NCBI GenBank assembly: GCA_964372215.1
Contig: CAYJQC010000038.1
Coordinates: 1 to 37,297 of the forward strand
Direction of reading: 5' to 3'
From: DAIMFL01 sp964372215
Lineage (GTDB): Bacteria > Pseudomonadota > Alphaproteobacteria > Dongiales > Dongiaceae
DNA: 37,297 nucleotides
The notes beneath the pieces were generated by a model. The model was not told where the DNA came from and made no database searches. It saw only the letters and a list, made by a program, of their open reading frames with translations. Positions 23,012-30,979 of the stretch are shown here, in pieces; within the stretch, counting starts at the first letter, position 1, and every line of letters begins with the position of its first letter. The translations under genes were made by a program, and so were the position numbers.

Positions 23012-23039
23012 ATCATAAGCTTTGCCGTTTTCAAACCAA
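23012..23039 (-). promoter_or_regulatory. Candidate promoter for the FAD oxidoreductase / glx operon
   Basis: On the minus strand TATGAT (23012-23017) matches five of six -10 bases, with TTGGTT 16 bases upstream (23034-23039). The -35 box lies inside the left arm of the inverted repeat at 23035-23074, so a protein bound there would compete with polymerase. Confidence 0.4.
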
Positions 23040-23074
23040 TTTTTGCAGAAGGCACAGAAATGGCCAAAATTGGT
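23035..23074. promoter_or_regulatory. Inverted repeat spanning the gntR start codon, candidate operator
   Basis: ACCAATTTTTGC (23035-23046) and GCCAAAATTGGT (23063-23074) are complementary at 11 of 12 positions across a 16-base spacer. The right arm falls in codons 2-5 of the GntR-family gene (ATG at 23060), and the left arm covers the divergent promoter's -35 box. The arms are A/T-rich in a GC-rich region. The inner part of the right arm, CCAA-AA-TTGG, is itself a dyad. Autorepression plus control of the divergent operon is the natural reading. Confidence 0.5.
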
Positions 23075-23851
23075 GCCCGCGGCCCCGGCGATCGCGGCCC
23101 GGCCGTGGTGCGATCGGCAGCGCCGCCGCCAGCGTTTCTGGCCGGCCGCCCCGGCGCCGAAGGGCGAATCATCCCCGATCCGGCCCGCGGCTCCGCCTGG
23201 ATCACCGCCCAGCTGCGCCAGGCGATCCTCGAAGGCGCCTACGCCCATGGCGAGAAGCTGCCGGCCGAGCGCCAGCTCGCCGAGGCCTTCGGCGCCTCGC
23301 GCACCACGGTGCGCATCGCCCTCGGCCAGCTCGAGGAGGAACGTCTGGTCAGCCGCAAGGTCGGCAGCGGCACCTACGTCAACTACCGCAGCCGCAGCGA
23401 GACCGCCGACATCGCCGAAATCACCAGCCCGATCGAGCTGACCGAGGTGCGCCTGGGGGTCGAGCCCCACATGGTCCGCCTCGCCGTGCTCAACGCCACC
23501 GCGCGCGATCTCGACCGACTTCAGGAGGCGGTGGAGCACATGGAATCCGGCAGCCTCGATCCGGAATCGTTCACCCAGCTCGACGAGCAGTTCCACCTGA
23601 TGATCGCCGAGTCGACCCACAACCCCCTGCTGGTCTGGATCTATCGCCAGATCAACGACGTGCGCTGCCACGCCCAGTGGGCGGCGATGAAGGACAAGGT
23701 GCTGACGTCAGAGCGCATCACCGAGTACAACCGCCAGCATCGCAACCTGTTCGAGACCATCCGCAGCCGCGACGTCGAAGGTGCGGTGGCGATCGTCACC
23801 AATCACCTGCACTACGCCCGCCGCCAGCTCATGGGCGCGGCCAGCGACTGA
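23060..23851 (+). CDS. GntR-family transcription regulator, FadR/FCD subfamily
   Basis: A 263-residue regulator. After a flexible Pro/Gly/Arg-rich tail of about 40 residues, residues about 45-110 form the GntR winged helix (QLRQAILEGAYAHGEKLPAE, FGASRTTVRIALGQLEEERL, SRKVGSGTYVN). Residues about 125-255 form the all-helical FCD ligand domain (VEPHMVRLAV, LDEQFHLMIAESTHN, EYNRQHRNLFETIRSRD, AVAIVTNHLHYARRQL), with Asp and His residues placed as metal/carboxylate ligands in the family. FCD regulators usually sense organic acids or amino acids. It is divergent from the FAD oxidoreductase-glx operon and an inverted repeat spans its start, so it is probably the local, self-regulating control protein. 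The start ATG has AGAAGG upstream. Confidence 0.92.
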   Translation: MAKIGARGPGDRGPAVVRSAAPPPAFLAGRPGAEGRIIPDPARGSAWITAQLRQAILEGAYAHGEKLPAERQLAEAFGASRTTVRIALGQLEEERLVSRKVGSGTYVNYRSRSETADIAEITSPIELTEVRLGVEPHMVRLAVLNATARDLDRLQEAVEHMESGSLDPESFTQLDEQFHLMIAESTHNPLLVWIYRQINDVRCHAQWAAMKDKVLTSERITEYNRQHRNLFETIRSRDVEGAVAIVTNHLHYARRQLMGAASD

Positions 23852-23864
23852 CCCGCCCTTGTCA

Positions 23865-23897
23865 GGGCCGCGCGACTCGCCGAGAGTCGCGGGGCCC
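23865..23897. repeat. Strong GC hairpin between gntR and the DMT transporter gene
   Basis: GCGACTC (23872-23878) pairs with GAGTCGC (23884-23890), and after one mismatch GGGCC (23865-23869) pairs with GGCCC further out. It begins 13 bases after the gntR stop. No T-run follows on either strand, so it may slow transcription or protect mRNA rather than stop it cleanly. Confidence 0.45.
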
Positions 23898-23919
23898 GCC
23901 ACCGCATCACGGCAGCATC

Positions 23920-24786
23920 ATGGATGGCTTGAGCCCAGGGTTATGGGGCAGCTTCACCGCGCTGGGCTGGGGCGCCTCGGACTTCATCGCCCGCTTCACC
24001 GGCCGCGCCATGGGCCACCAGTCGGCCATGTTCGGCATGCTGCTGACCGGCGCGGTGGCGCTTACCCTGGTGGTGGCCATCACCGGCGCGCCGCTCCACT
24101 GGGCGCCCGGCAAGCTCTGGCTGCTGGGCGCCTCAGGGCTCAGCATCATGCTGGCGACGCTGTGGCTCTATCGCGGCCTCGCCGCCGGCCCGATCTCGAT
24201 CGTCTCGCCGATCGTCAGCGCCTACCCGGCCGTCGTGGTGCTGCTCGCCGTAGTCTTCGGCGCCCGGCCCAGCGGGATCCAGTGGGCGGCGATGGCGCTC
24301 ACCATGGCCGGCGTCGTCGTGGTCGCCCGCTCCGCCGAGAGCTTCGAGGAGGTGGGCAAGCGCAGCCGCGGCGAGCTGCGCACCACGGTCATCGTCTCCC
24401 TGCTCTCGGCGTTGGGCTTCGCGCTCGGCGTCTACACCGCCCAGGCGGCGGTGCCGGTCTACGGCAACCTGCAGACCATCTGGGTCAGCCGGCTGGTCAG
24501 CCTGGCCTGCCTGCTGCTGCTGTTCCTGGGGCAGCGGGCGCGACCCGTCATCCCAACGGCCTGGTGGCCGCTGGTCGCCCTCCAGGGCATGATCGACACC
24601 AGCGGCTACCTGTTCCTCTATCAGGGCAGCTATGGCGAGGACGCCGAGATCGCGGCGGTCACCGCCTCGGCCTTCGGCGCAGTGACCACCCTCCTCGCCC
24701 GCATCTTCCTCAAGGAGCGAATGCCACCGCTGCAGTGGTTCGGCATCGTCTGCATCTTCGCCGGCGTCGCGGTGCTCTCCGCCTGA
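23920..24786 (+). CDS. DMT-superfamily (EamA) transporter
   Basis: A 288-residue membrane protein with about ten helices in two EamA repeats. The first repeat runs roughly residues 5-140 and the second 153-286; each ends with the family's conserved pattern (WLYRGLAAGPISIVSPIVSAYPAVVVLLA and AVTASAFGAVTTLLARIFLKERM). Members export or import small metabolites such as amino acids, amines or nucleotide sugars; the substrate cannot be told. The ATG at 23920 (MDGLSPG) starts just before the first helix. It follows gntR by 68 bases on the same strand with a hairpin between them and is convergent with the aminotransferase, whose stop lies only a few bases away. Confidence 0.88.
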   Translation: MDGLSPGLWGSFTALGWGASDFIARFTGRAMGHQSAMFGMLLTGAVALTLVVAITGAPLHWAPGKLWLLGASGLSIMLATLWLYRGLAAGPISIVSPIVSAYPAVVVLLAVVFGARPSGIQWAAMALTMAGVVVVARSAESFEEVGKRSRGELRTTVIVSLLSALGFALGVYTAQAAVPVYGNLQTIWVSRLVSLACLLLLFLGQRARPVIPTAWWPLVALQGMIDTSGYLFLYQGSYGEDAEIAAVTASAFGAVTTLLARIFLKERMPPLQWFGIVCIFAGVAVLSA

Positions 24787-24790
24787 GCGC

Positions 24791-25963
24791 TCAGGCCAGG
24801 CTCTCCGCATAGGTGACGATGCGCGCGCAGGCGGCCTCGAGCTGCGGCTCCGGCGTCCCCAGGCTCAACCGGATATGGCCGGCCGCGCTCGGCCCGAAGG
24901 CCTCGCCGGCCAGCACCGACACGCCCTGGGCCGCGAGCAGCCCCTCGGAAAACTCGTAGGCACTCTGCCCGGTGCCCCTGATGTCGACCATCATGAACAT
25001 GCCGGCCGCCGGCAGGTGGCAGCCGAGCCCCCGCACCTGCGACAGTCGCCGATGCACCAGATCGCGCCGCGCCTTGTAGATGCCGCGCATCGCCGCCACC
25101 TCGCCGCCACCGATCCGCAGTGCCGCCAGCGCCGCGTCCTGGACGAAGCCGGGGCAGCCGTAGAGCATGCACAAGGCGAGATTGGCGAGGTGCGGCACCA
25201 GCTCGGCCGGCGCCACCGCCCAACCGACGCGCCAGCCGGTCATGGCATGCGACTTCGACAGGCTGTTGATGGTGACGGTGCGCTCGGCCATGCCGGGCAG
25301 CGCGGCCGGGCTGACATGCTCGCCCTCGAAGACGAGCGACGCGTAGACTTCGTCGGACAGCAGCCAGAGATCGTGCGTGCGGCACAGCTCGGCGACAGCG
25401 TCCCAGTCGCGGCGCGACAGCATCGCGCCGGTCGGGGTGTTGGGCGAGTTGATGAGGATTGCGCGGGGGGGCGGGGGGATCGCCGCCGCGATGTCGCGGG
25501 GCTCGAGGGCGAAATACCTGTCGGCGCGCAGCGGCACCTTGACGATGCGGGCGCCGGCGGTGCCCATCACCGCCTCGTAGGTCACGTACATCGGCTCCGG
25601 CACCACGATCTCGTCGCCGGCATCGAGGATGCAGAGCGCCGCCGCGAACAGCGCGCATTGCGCGCCGGCCAGCACCGCCACGTTCTCCGGCCCGACCCGC
25701 TGGCCGCTCGTCCGCATGTGCTGCGCCGCGATCTCCGCCCGCAGTTCCAGCTCGCCGGTGATCGGCATGTAATGGGTGCGCCCGCCGCGCAGCGAGGCGA
25801 CCGCGGCGTCGACGATCGGCACCGGGGTATCGAAATCGGGGTCGCCGACCGACAGGATGATGACGTCCTCGCCGCGCCGGCGGCGCTCGGTGGCCTGGAA
25901 ATGGATGTCCCAGGCGGCGGCCCCCTCGCCGCCGATCCGCTCCACCAATGACGAGAACCGCAT
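24791..25963 (-). CDS. PLP-dependent class I/II aminotransferase
   Basis: A 390-residue fold-type I aminotransferase of the aspartate-aminotransferase (I-gamma) group. Seen motifs are SVGDPDFDTP (38-47), GAQCALFAAALCI for the phosphate loop, NSPNTPTGA (172-180), SDEVYASLVF (203-212, with the Asp that binds the pyridine nitrogen), and the Schiff-base Lys237 in SLSKSHAMTGWRVG. A C-terminal IRLSLG holds the carboxylate-binding Arg. The reaction is transfer of an amino group between an amino acid and an oxo-acid; substrate is unknown, though arginine:pyruvate and alanine-type enzymes are close relatives by pattern. The ATG at 25961-25963 starts MRFSSLVERI. It is divergent from the metallo-hydrolase gene with a gap of only 51 bases, so the two share a control region. 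Confidence 0.9.
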   Translation of the reverse strand: MRFSSLVERIGGEGAAAWDIHFQATERRRRGEDVIILSVGDPDFDTPVPIVDAAVASLRGGRTHYMPITGELELRAEIAAQHMRTSGQRVGPENVAVLAGAQCALFAAALCILDAGDEIVVPEPMYVTYEAVMGTAGARIVKVPLRADRYFALEPRDIAAAIPPPPRAILINSPNTPTGAMLSRRDWDAVAELCRTHDLWLLSDEVYASLVFEGEHVSPAALPGMAERTVTINSLSKSHAMTGWRVGWAVAPAELVPHLANLALCMLYGCPGFVQDAALAALRIGGGEVAAMRGIYKARRDLVHRRLSQVRGLGCHLPAAGMFMMVDIRGTGQSAYEFSEGLLAAQGVSVLAGEAFGPSAAGHIRLSLGTPEPQLEAACARIVTYAESLA

Positions 25964-26014
25964 GTCGTCCGCTCCGCCTGCCAGCCGTCAAGGCCGTTGT
26001 GCTATCATGCCGTC

Positions 26015-26767
26015 ATGAAGTCCGCCACCGCCGAGACTTGGTATCGGGTCCGGACCCTCGCCGACGGCGTCAGCCATATCGACGAGCCGCATATCAAGCC
26101 GTTCTACCGCTGCAACATCTGGCATGTGCGCGGGCGCGAGCGCGACCTGCTGCTCGATTCCGGCATGGGGGTGGTGAGCCTCCGGCAGCAGGTGGCCCGG
26201 CTGGCCGAGCGGCCGCTGATCGCGGTCGCCAGCCACGCCCATTTCGACCATATTGGCAGCCACCACGAGTTCGCCGAGCGTGCCATCCATCGCGCCGAGG
26301 CGGACATCCTCGCCGCGCCCACCCGCGCCGCGACCCTGGCCGACCTCTATGTCAGCGACGAGATCTTCACCGCCCTGCCGCCCGGCGGCTACGAGTCCGC
26401 GCGCTACGACGTGGCGCCGGCGCCGGCCACCCGCGTGCTCGAGGACGGCGACGTGATCGACCTCGGCGACCGCGCCTTCGAGGTGTTGCACCTCCCCGGC
26501 CATTCGCCGGGCGGCATCGCGCTCTGGGAAAAGGCCACCGGCATCCTGTTCTCCGGCGATGTGGTCTATGACGGCCCGCTGATCGACGACTGCTACCACT
26601 CCGACATCGCCGCCTACGTCGACAGCATGGAGCGGCTGCGCGGCCTGCCCGTCACCGCCGTCCATGGCGGCCATTTCCCGAGCTTCGGCGCGGCGCGCTT
26701 CCGCCAGCTGATCGACGACTACCTCGCCGGCAAGCGGAGGCCGGGCTGCCCAAGCGACGCAGCGTAG
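26015..26767 (+). CDS. Metallo-beta-lactamase-fold hydrolase
   Basis: A 250-residue MBL-fold enzyme. The zinc motif is HAHFDH at 74-79, with further ligands in LHLPGHSPGG, FSGDVVYDGP and VHGGHFPSFG, so both metal sites look complete. N-terminal strands (IDEPHIKPFYRCNIWHVRG, DLLLDSGMG) are those of glyoxalase II-like members. No signal peptide, so it is probably cytoplasmic. Substrate is unknown; thioester or lactone hydrolysis is possible. I took the ATG at 26015 (MKSATAETW); a TTG 18 bases upstream in frame is possible, and neither has a good ribosome site. Confidence 0.85.
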   Translation: MKSATAETWYRVRTLADGVSHIDEPHIKPFYRCNIWHVRGRERDLLLDSGMGVVSLRQQVARLAERPLIAVASHAHFDHIGSHHEFAERAIHRAEADILAAPTRAATLADLYVSDEIFTALPPGGYESARYDVAPAPATRVLEDGDVIDLGDRAFEVLHLPGHSPGGIALWEKATGILFSGDVVYDGPLIDDCYHSDIAAYVDSMERLRGLPVTAVHGGHFPSFGAARFRQLIDDYLAGKRRPGCPSDAA

Positions 26768-26918
26768 CCCTCATCGATCGGTGGCCGTCGTTCCGCCACT
26801 GGCTGGAGAGCGAGGTCGCGCGGCTGACACCCTTGTTTGACGATCTTGGGCGGTGCATCCAGCCGGAGCGGGTCCTGCCGCCTGCCACCAACTGATTGCC
26901 CTCTCCGTTGTCCCTGAT

Positions 26919-27038
26919 TGTCATCCTCGGGCGGAGCGGCGCAGCCGCGAAGACCCGAGGATCCATGGCGCCAGTCGCACCGGACCCAGCCATGGATCCC
27001 GGCTCGCGCTCGCTGGCGCGAGCTTGGCCGGGATGACA
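26919..27038. repeat. GTCATCC-type palindromic intergenic element, copy 1
   Basis: TGTCATCC at 26919-26926 is matched by GGATGACA at 27031-27038, and inner parts also pair (TCGGG/CCCGA, ATCCATGG/CCATGGAT, GCTCGCGCTCG with GCGCGAGC). The 120-base unit fills much of the 284-base gap between the MBL-fold gene and the ABC transporter operon. It shares ATCCATGGCGCCA with the element at 31672-31758. Such units are common between genes in Alphaproteobacteria. Confidence 0.65.
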
Positions 27039-27051
27039 TCCGTGGCGTTAC

Positions 27052-28119
27052 CTACCCCCTCAATGCCACCACGTCCGCCGCGCGGGCGTGGACCTCGATG
27101 GTGGCGCCGACGGCGACGTCGCTGTCGGCCGGCAGGCGGAGCAGCAGCTCGGTCGCGCCGTCGGCCTCCGACACGGCGTGCAGCCGCAGATGGGTGCCCT
27201 GGAACGCGCGCTCGGTGACCCGAGCACGGCCCAGGCTGACGGCACCGCCGCCGCCGGATGACAGCAGGAGCTGTTCCGGCCGAACGCAGAGCTGCACGGT
27301 GTCGCCCGCGGCGGCCGTGCCGTCGACGGAGAGACTCCCCAGCGCCGTCTCGACCGTGAACCGGCCGCCCGCCGCCTCGCGCACCCGGCCGGGGATCACG
27401 TTGCTCTCGCCCATGAAGCTGGCGGCGAACAGGCTCCGCGGCCGCAGATAAACCCGCGACGGCGGCCCCGTGTCCTCGATGCGGCCCTTGTTCATCACCA
27501 CCACCCGGTCGGCGATGCTCATCGCCTCTTCCTGGTCGTGGGTGACATGGACGAAGGTGGTGCCGAGGCGCTTCTGGATCCGCACCAGTTCCTCCTGCAT
27601 CTGGCGCCGCAGCGCGAGATCGAGGGCACCCAGCGGCTCGTCGAGCAGCAGCACCTTGGGGGCTACCGCCATGGCGCGGGCGAGCGCCACGCGCTGGCGC
27701 TGGCCGCCGGAGAGCTGGTGGATGCTGCGCGCGCCGAAGCCCGCGAGGCCGACCAGCACCAGCATCTCCTCGGCGACGCGCGCGCGCTCGGCCTTCGGCA
27801 CATGCCGCATGGCGAGACCGAAGGCGACATTCGACCGCACGCTCATATGCGGGAACAGGGCGTAGTCCTGGAACACCGTGGCGGTCGGGCGCCGGCCCGG
27901 GGCCAGGGCCGTCACGTCCTCACCGCCGATCAGCACACGGCCCTCGCTCGGCGGCACGAAGCCGCCGAGCATGGAGAGGATGGTGGTCTTGCCGCTGCCC
28001 GAGGGGCCGAGCAACACCACGAACTCGCCGGCGGCGATGTCGAGATCGACCCGCTCGACCGCGACGGTGTCATCATACATCTTGCGCAAGCCCTGCAGGC
28101 GGACCAGGGGCTCAGCCAT
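27052..28119 (-). CDS. ABC transporter ATP-binding protein, spermidine/putrescine (PotA) type
   Basis: A 355-residue ATPase. Walker A is GPSGSGKTT (38-46), the Q-loop lies at VFQDYALFP, the signature is LSGGQRQR from 136, Walker B is VLLLDEPLGALD (156-167) and the switch His is in FVHVTHDQEEA. The last 100 residues form a TOBE domain (VRPEQLLLSS). It powers uptake by the two permeases encoded just upstream and is the last gene of the operon. Its ATG overlaps the end of the second permease gene by eight bases. The PotA/FbpC pattern suggests polyamine or related cationic substrate; spermidine, putrescine or guanidino compounds are possible. Confidence 0.93.
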   Translation of the reverse strand: MAEPLVRLQGLRKMYDDTVAVERVDLDIAAGEFVVLLGPSGSGKTTILSMLGGFVPPSEGRVLIGGEDVTALAPGRRPTATVFQDYALFPHMSVRSNVAFGLAMRHVPKAERARVAEEMLVLVGLAGFGARSIHQLSGGQRQRVALARAMAVAPKVLLLDEPLGALDLALRRQMQEELVRIQKRLGTTFVHVTHDQEEAMSIADRVVVMNKGRIEDTGPPSRVYLRPRSLFAASFMGESNVIPGRVREAAGGRFTVETALGSLSVDGTAAAGDTVQLCVRPEQLLLSSGGGGAVSLGRARVTERAFQGTHLRLHAVSEADGATELLLRLPADSDVAVGATIEVHARAADVVALRG

Positions 28120-28894
28120 TGCGGCGGCCCCGGCGCAGCAGCAGCTCGACGCCGACCAGCAGCAGGACCGAGACCGCGAACACCAGGCTGCCGGCGGCGT
28201 TGAGCTCCGGGTTGAGGCCGGAGCGCAGCATGCTCCAGATCACCACCGGCAGGGTGACGTCGAAGCGCGACAGCAGGAAGGCGATGACGAACTCGTCCCA
28301 GGACAGGGTGGCCGCGATGACGAAGGCGGCGAGCAGCGCCGGCCACAGCATCGGGATGGTGACATAGATCATCGCCTTGGCCTCGCTGGCGCCGAGGTCG
28401 AGGGCCGCGCGCTCGATATTGGCCTGATGCTCGCCCATCTGCGAATAGAGAATCGCGAAGGCGAGCGGCAGGTTGATCACGACATGGCCGATCCCGATGG
28501 CGAGCAGCGATTTCGGCACCGCCAGCCAGTTGAAGACGATCAGCAGCCCCATGCCGATGATGAGATAGGACACCGCGACCGGCGCCATCAGCAGGAACTG
28601 GATCGCGCCGGCAAATCGCGGCTTGCGCCGCGCCAGCCCCCAGGCGGCGAGGAAGCCGAGCGCCGTGGCCGCGGCCGAGGACAGCCCGGCGACGATCACC
28701 GAGTTGCCCATGGCGGCCATCAGCCGGCGATCGGCGAACAGCGCCTCGTACCAGCGCAAGGAAAAGCCCTTGAACGGCGGCACCGGCACCAGCCCGTCCT
28801 GGAACGAGTACTGCACCAGCACGATCACCGGCAGGAACACGAAACCGAAGGCGAGCGCGACATAGAGCATCGCCGGGAGGTCCCGGAGCCGCAT
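28112..28894 (-). CDS. ABC transporter permease, PotC type
   Basis: A 260-residue inner-membrane permease with six predicted helices. The EAA loop contacting the ATPase is ALDLGASEAKAMIYVTIPMLWPAL, the classic pattern with Gly and the I-x-LP-like ending. The first helix (VALAFGFVFLPVIVLVQYSF) follows a short charged N-terminus. The ATG at 28892-28894 overlaps the stop of the first permease gene by one base (TGATG), so translation is coupled. With the preceding gene it forms the heterodimeric channel of the transporter. Confidence 0.92.
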   Translation of the reverse strand: MRLRDLPAMLYVALAFGFVFLPVIVLVQYSFQDGLVPVPPFKGFSLRWYEALFADRRLMAAMGNSVIVAGLSSAAATALGFLAAWGLARRKPRFAGAIQFLLMAPVAVSYLIIGMGLLIVFNWLAVPKSLLAIGIGHVVINLPLAFAILYSQMGEHQANIERAALDLGASEAKAMIYVTIPMLWPALLAAFVIAATLSWDEFVIAFLLSRFDVTLPVVIWSMLRSGLNPELNAAGSLVFAVSVLLLVGVELLLRRGRRNG

Positions 28895-29748
28895 CAGACG
28901 CGATCCATGCGCAGGCGCCGCGCGGTCACCAGGAACGCCGCGCTCACCACCAGCATCAGCACCATGGACAGCGCCGAGGCCATCGGGAAATTCGCCTGCC
29001 GGCCGACCTGCAGCATGATCGCCTGGGGCAGCAGCAGCTCGCGGCTGCCGCCCAGGATCTGCGGCGTGATGTAGTCGCCGATCGCCAGCACGAAAGTGAG
29101 GAACGCGCCGGTGACCACCCCGGGCAGGCTCAGCGGAAGCGTGATGTGAAGGAAGGTCTGCAGCCGCGAGGCGCCGAGATCGGCCGCCGCCTTGCGGTAG
29201 GAGTCCTTGATCTGCACCAGGTTGGCGAAGATGGTGAGGGTCAGCAGCATGACGAAGAAATGCACGAAGCCGAGGATGGTGGCGCCCCGCGAGTTGCCCA
29301 AGCCGATCGGCGCGTCGATCAGGCCGATGTCGAGCAGGAAGCGGCTGATGACGCCGTTCTCCGACAGCACCAGCAGCCAGCTATAGGAACGAACCACGTA
29401 GGAGGTCCAGAACGGCAGCACGATCAGCACCAGCATCAGGCGCTGCCAGCGCGCCGGCACCCGGTAGGCCAGGACGTAGGCCAGGGGATAGGCGAGCGCG
29501 ACGCTGAGCAGGGTGACGGCCAGCGTCACCTCGATCGAATTCAGCAGCGCCTTCACCAGCGTGCCCTCGCCGAGCGTGACGAAGGTCCGGTAGTTGGCGA
29601 GCGATGCCCATGAAACGATGCGATCACCGACCCGCTCGGCGAAGCTCAGCGCCAGCATGGCGCCGAGCGGCAGCATGAAGAAGACCAGCGTCCAGAGCGC
29701 GGCCGGCCAGATCGGCCACGTGCGCGAGCCCCGCTCCGGACGCTGCAT
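28894..29748 (-). CDS. ABC transporter permease, PotB type
   Basis: A 284-residue inner-membrane permease with about six helices, beginning with WPAALWTLVFFMLPLGAMLALSF. The EAA loop reads AAADLGASRLQTFLHITLPLSLPG, as expected for binding the ATPase. I chose the ATG at 29746-29748 (MQRPERGS), which follows a strong GGGGGAGGGG ribosome site, over the long open frame upstream that is a shadow of the binding-protein gene. It lies 23 bases after that gene's stop. Together with the PotC-type protein it forms the membrane channel. Confidence 0.92.
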   Translation of the reverse strand: MQRPERGSRTWPIWPAALWTLVFFMLPLGAMLALSFAERVGDRIVSWASLANYRTFVTLGEGTLVKALLNSIEVTLAVTLLSVALAYPLAYVLAYRVPARWQRLMLVLIVLPFWTSYVVRSYSWLLVLSENGVISRFLLDIGLIDAPIGLGNSRGATILGFVHFFVMLLTLTIFANLVQIKDSYRKAAADLGASRLQTFLHITLPLSLPGVVTGAFLTFVLAIGDYITPQILGGSRELLLPQAIMLQVGRQANFPMASALSMVLMLVVSAAFLVTARRLRMDRV

Positions 29749-29771
29749 CCCCCTCCCCCGAAGCGATCGCG

Positions 29772-30869
29772 TCAGGCGTTCAGGAACTCGGTCCAGACCT
29801 CGAGCATGGCATTGTCGATGTCCGGCTCCGGCGACATGTAGTGATAGGACTTGGGCAGGAACGACGGCTGCTCGTCCCAGCGCAGGGTCTTCTTCTGGGC
29901 GTCGTCGAGATTGGCCTTGCTGCTGGCCGGCATCGCCCAGTAGCAGGCCGAGGTGGCGAGCCGGGCCTGGCCGTCCGGGCTCATGACGTACTGCACGAAC
30001 TGGTTGGCGGCTTCCTTGCGGGCGCTGGTCTCGAAGATCGCCAGGGACTGCATCCAGCGGATGCCGCCCTCGTCCGGCAGCACCCAGTCGAGATTGGGGC
30101 TCTCGCTCTGCAGCCCGGCCACCGCGAACTCGCCGCCGCCGGCGATGATGTCGGCCGAGCCGGTGACCAGCGCGTTCTGCACGGCGACCACGTCGCCGAC
30201 CAGCGCGGCCAGCTTCTTCATCTCCAGGAGCTTCTCGCGGATCGGCGGCAGGTCGTCCTTGGTGAGCTGCGGCGGGATGATGCCGAGCCCGATCGCCACC
30301 ATCTGCATCAGCGGCACGTAGTAGTCGTAGACCGCGATGCGGCCACTGTATTTCGGATTCCAGATAACCGACGCCTTGCGCATGTCGGCGGCATCGACCT
30401 TGTTCGAATCGTAGGCGACGGTGTTGTAGCCGAACTTCTCCGGCACGCCGTAGAGCTTGCCGTCGACGTAGTGCAGCGCCTCGTCGGTGAGCTCGGGGAA
30501 GATGTCGCCCCAGGGGTAGTCGCCGGGAGTCAGCGCCGCCAGGTGGCCGAGCCGCGCCACCCGCTGCACGTCGACGGTGTCGACCACGAAGGCGTCCCAG
30601 TCGCCGGGCTGCGACTGCTCGAGGATGGCGAGCGCCTCGCCGGTGGTGGCGAACTCCTTGGTGTTGACGCGGATGCCGGTCGCCGCGGTGAAGGGATCGA
30701 GCAGCGCCGGATCGGTGTGGTCGCACCACACCAGCGCGTTGATCTCGTCGGCGGCGCGGGCGCGCCGCGGCAGGTTGGTGGCGATCGTGCCGGCGGCGAG
30801 CGCCGCGGCGCCGCCCTGCAGGAAGCGCCGGCGCGAAAACGGCATCGCGAAACTGCGGATCGGGGTCAT
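29772..30869 (-). CDS. Periplasmic substrate-binding protein, PotD-like, with Tat signal
   Basis: A 365-residue extracellular binding protein (type 2 periplasmic fold). The N-terminus has a twin-arginine signal (SRRRFLQGGAAALAAG, with cleavage probably after the ARAA near residue 40), so it is exported folded. Features of the PotD/PotF group follow: ATTGEALAILEQSQPGDWD, VDTVDVQRVARLG, YGVPEKFGYNTVAYDS and GGEFAVAGLQSESPNLDWVLPDEG. The ATG at 30867-30869 has AGAGAGG upstream. It is the first gene of the four-gene transporter operon, divergent from a TetR regulator. Polyamine-like ligand is likely by family; a nearby ureohydrolase makes a guanidino compound possible. Confidence 0.9.
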   Translation of the reverse strand: MTPIRSFAMPFSRRRFLQGGAAALAAGTIATNLPRRARAADEINALVWCDHTDPALLDPFTAATGIRVNTKEFATTGEALAILEQSQPGDWDAFVVDTVDVQRVARLGHLAALTPGDYPWGDIFPELTDEALHYVDGKLYGVPEKFGYNTVAYDSNKVDAADMRKASVIWNPKYSGRIAVYDYYVPLMQMVAIGLGIIPPQLTKDDLPPIREKLLEMKKLAALVGDVVAVQNALVTGSADIIAGGGEFAVAGLQSESPNLDWVLPDEGGIRWMQSLAIFETSARKEAANQFVQYVMSPDGQARLATSACYWAMPASSKANLDDAQKKTLRWDEQPSFLPKSYHYMSPEPDIDNAMLEVWTEFLNA

Positions 30870-30929
30870 CGGGGGGCCTCTCTGTCTCGAACGTCCTGTC
30901 GGGCTCCTCGCTCGCGGAGGATTGCAGAA

Positions 30930-30958
30930 AAAATGAATGGTCTCTAAATTTGTGTCAA
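30930..30958 (-). promoter_or_regulatory. Candidate promoter of the Pot-type ABC operon
   Basis: On the minus strand a perfect -35 box TTGACA (30953-30958) is followed after 17 bases by CATTTT (30930-30935), a weak -10. The region is A/T-rich and lies in the 110-base gap between the binding-protein and TetR genes, where a TetR operator would be expected. Confidence 0.45.
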
Positions 30959-30979
30959 CCTTCAATCGGGGGATCGGCG

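Noticed and set aside
22921..23205. N-terminal extension of the FAD oxidoreductase by 95 codons
   Set aside because: The added part is proline/arginine/glycine-rich, runs into the divergent gntR gene and lies before the FAD-binding fold that normally starts these proteins.
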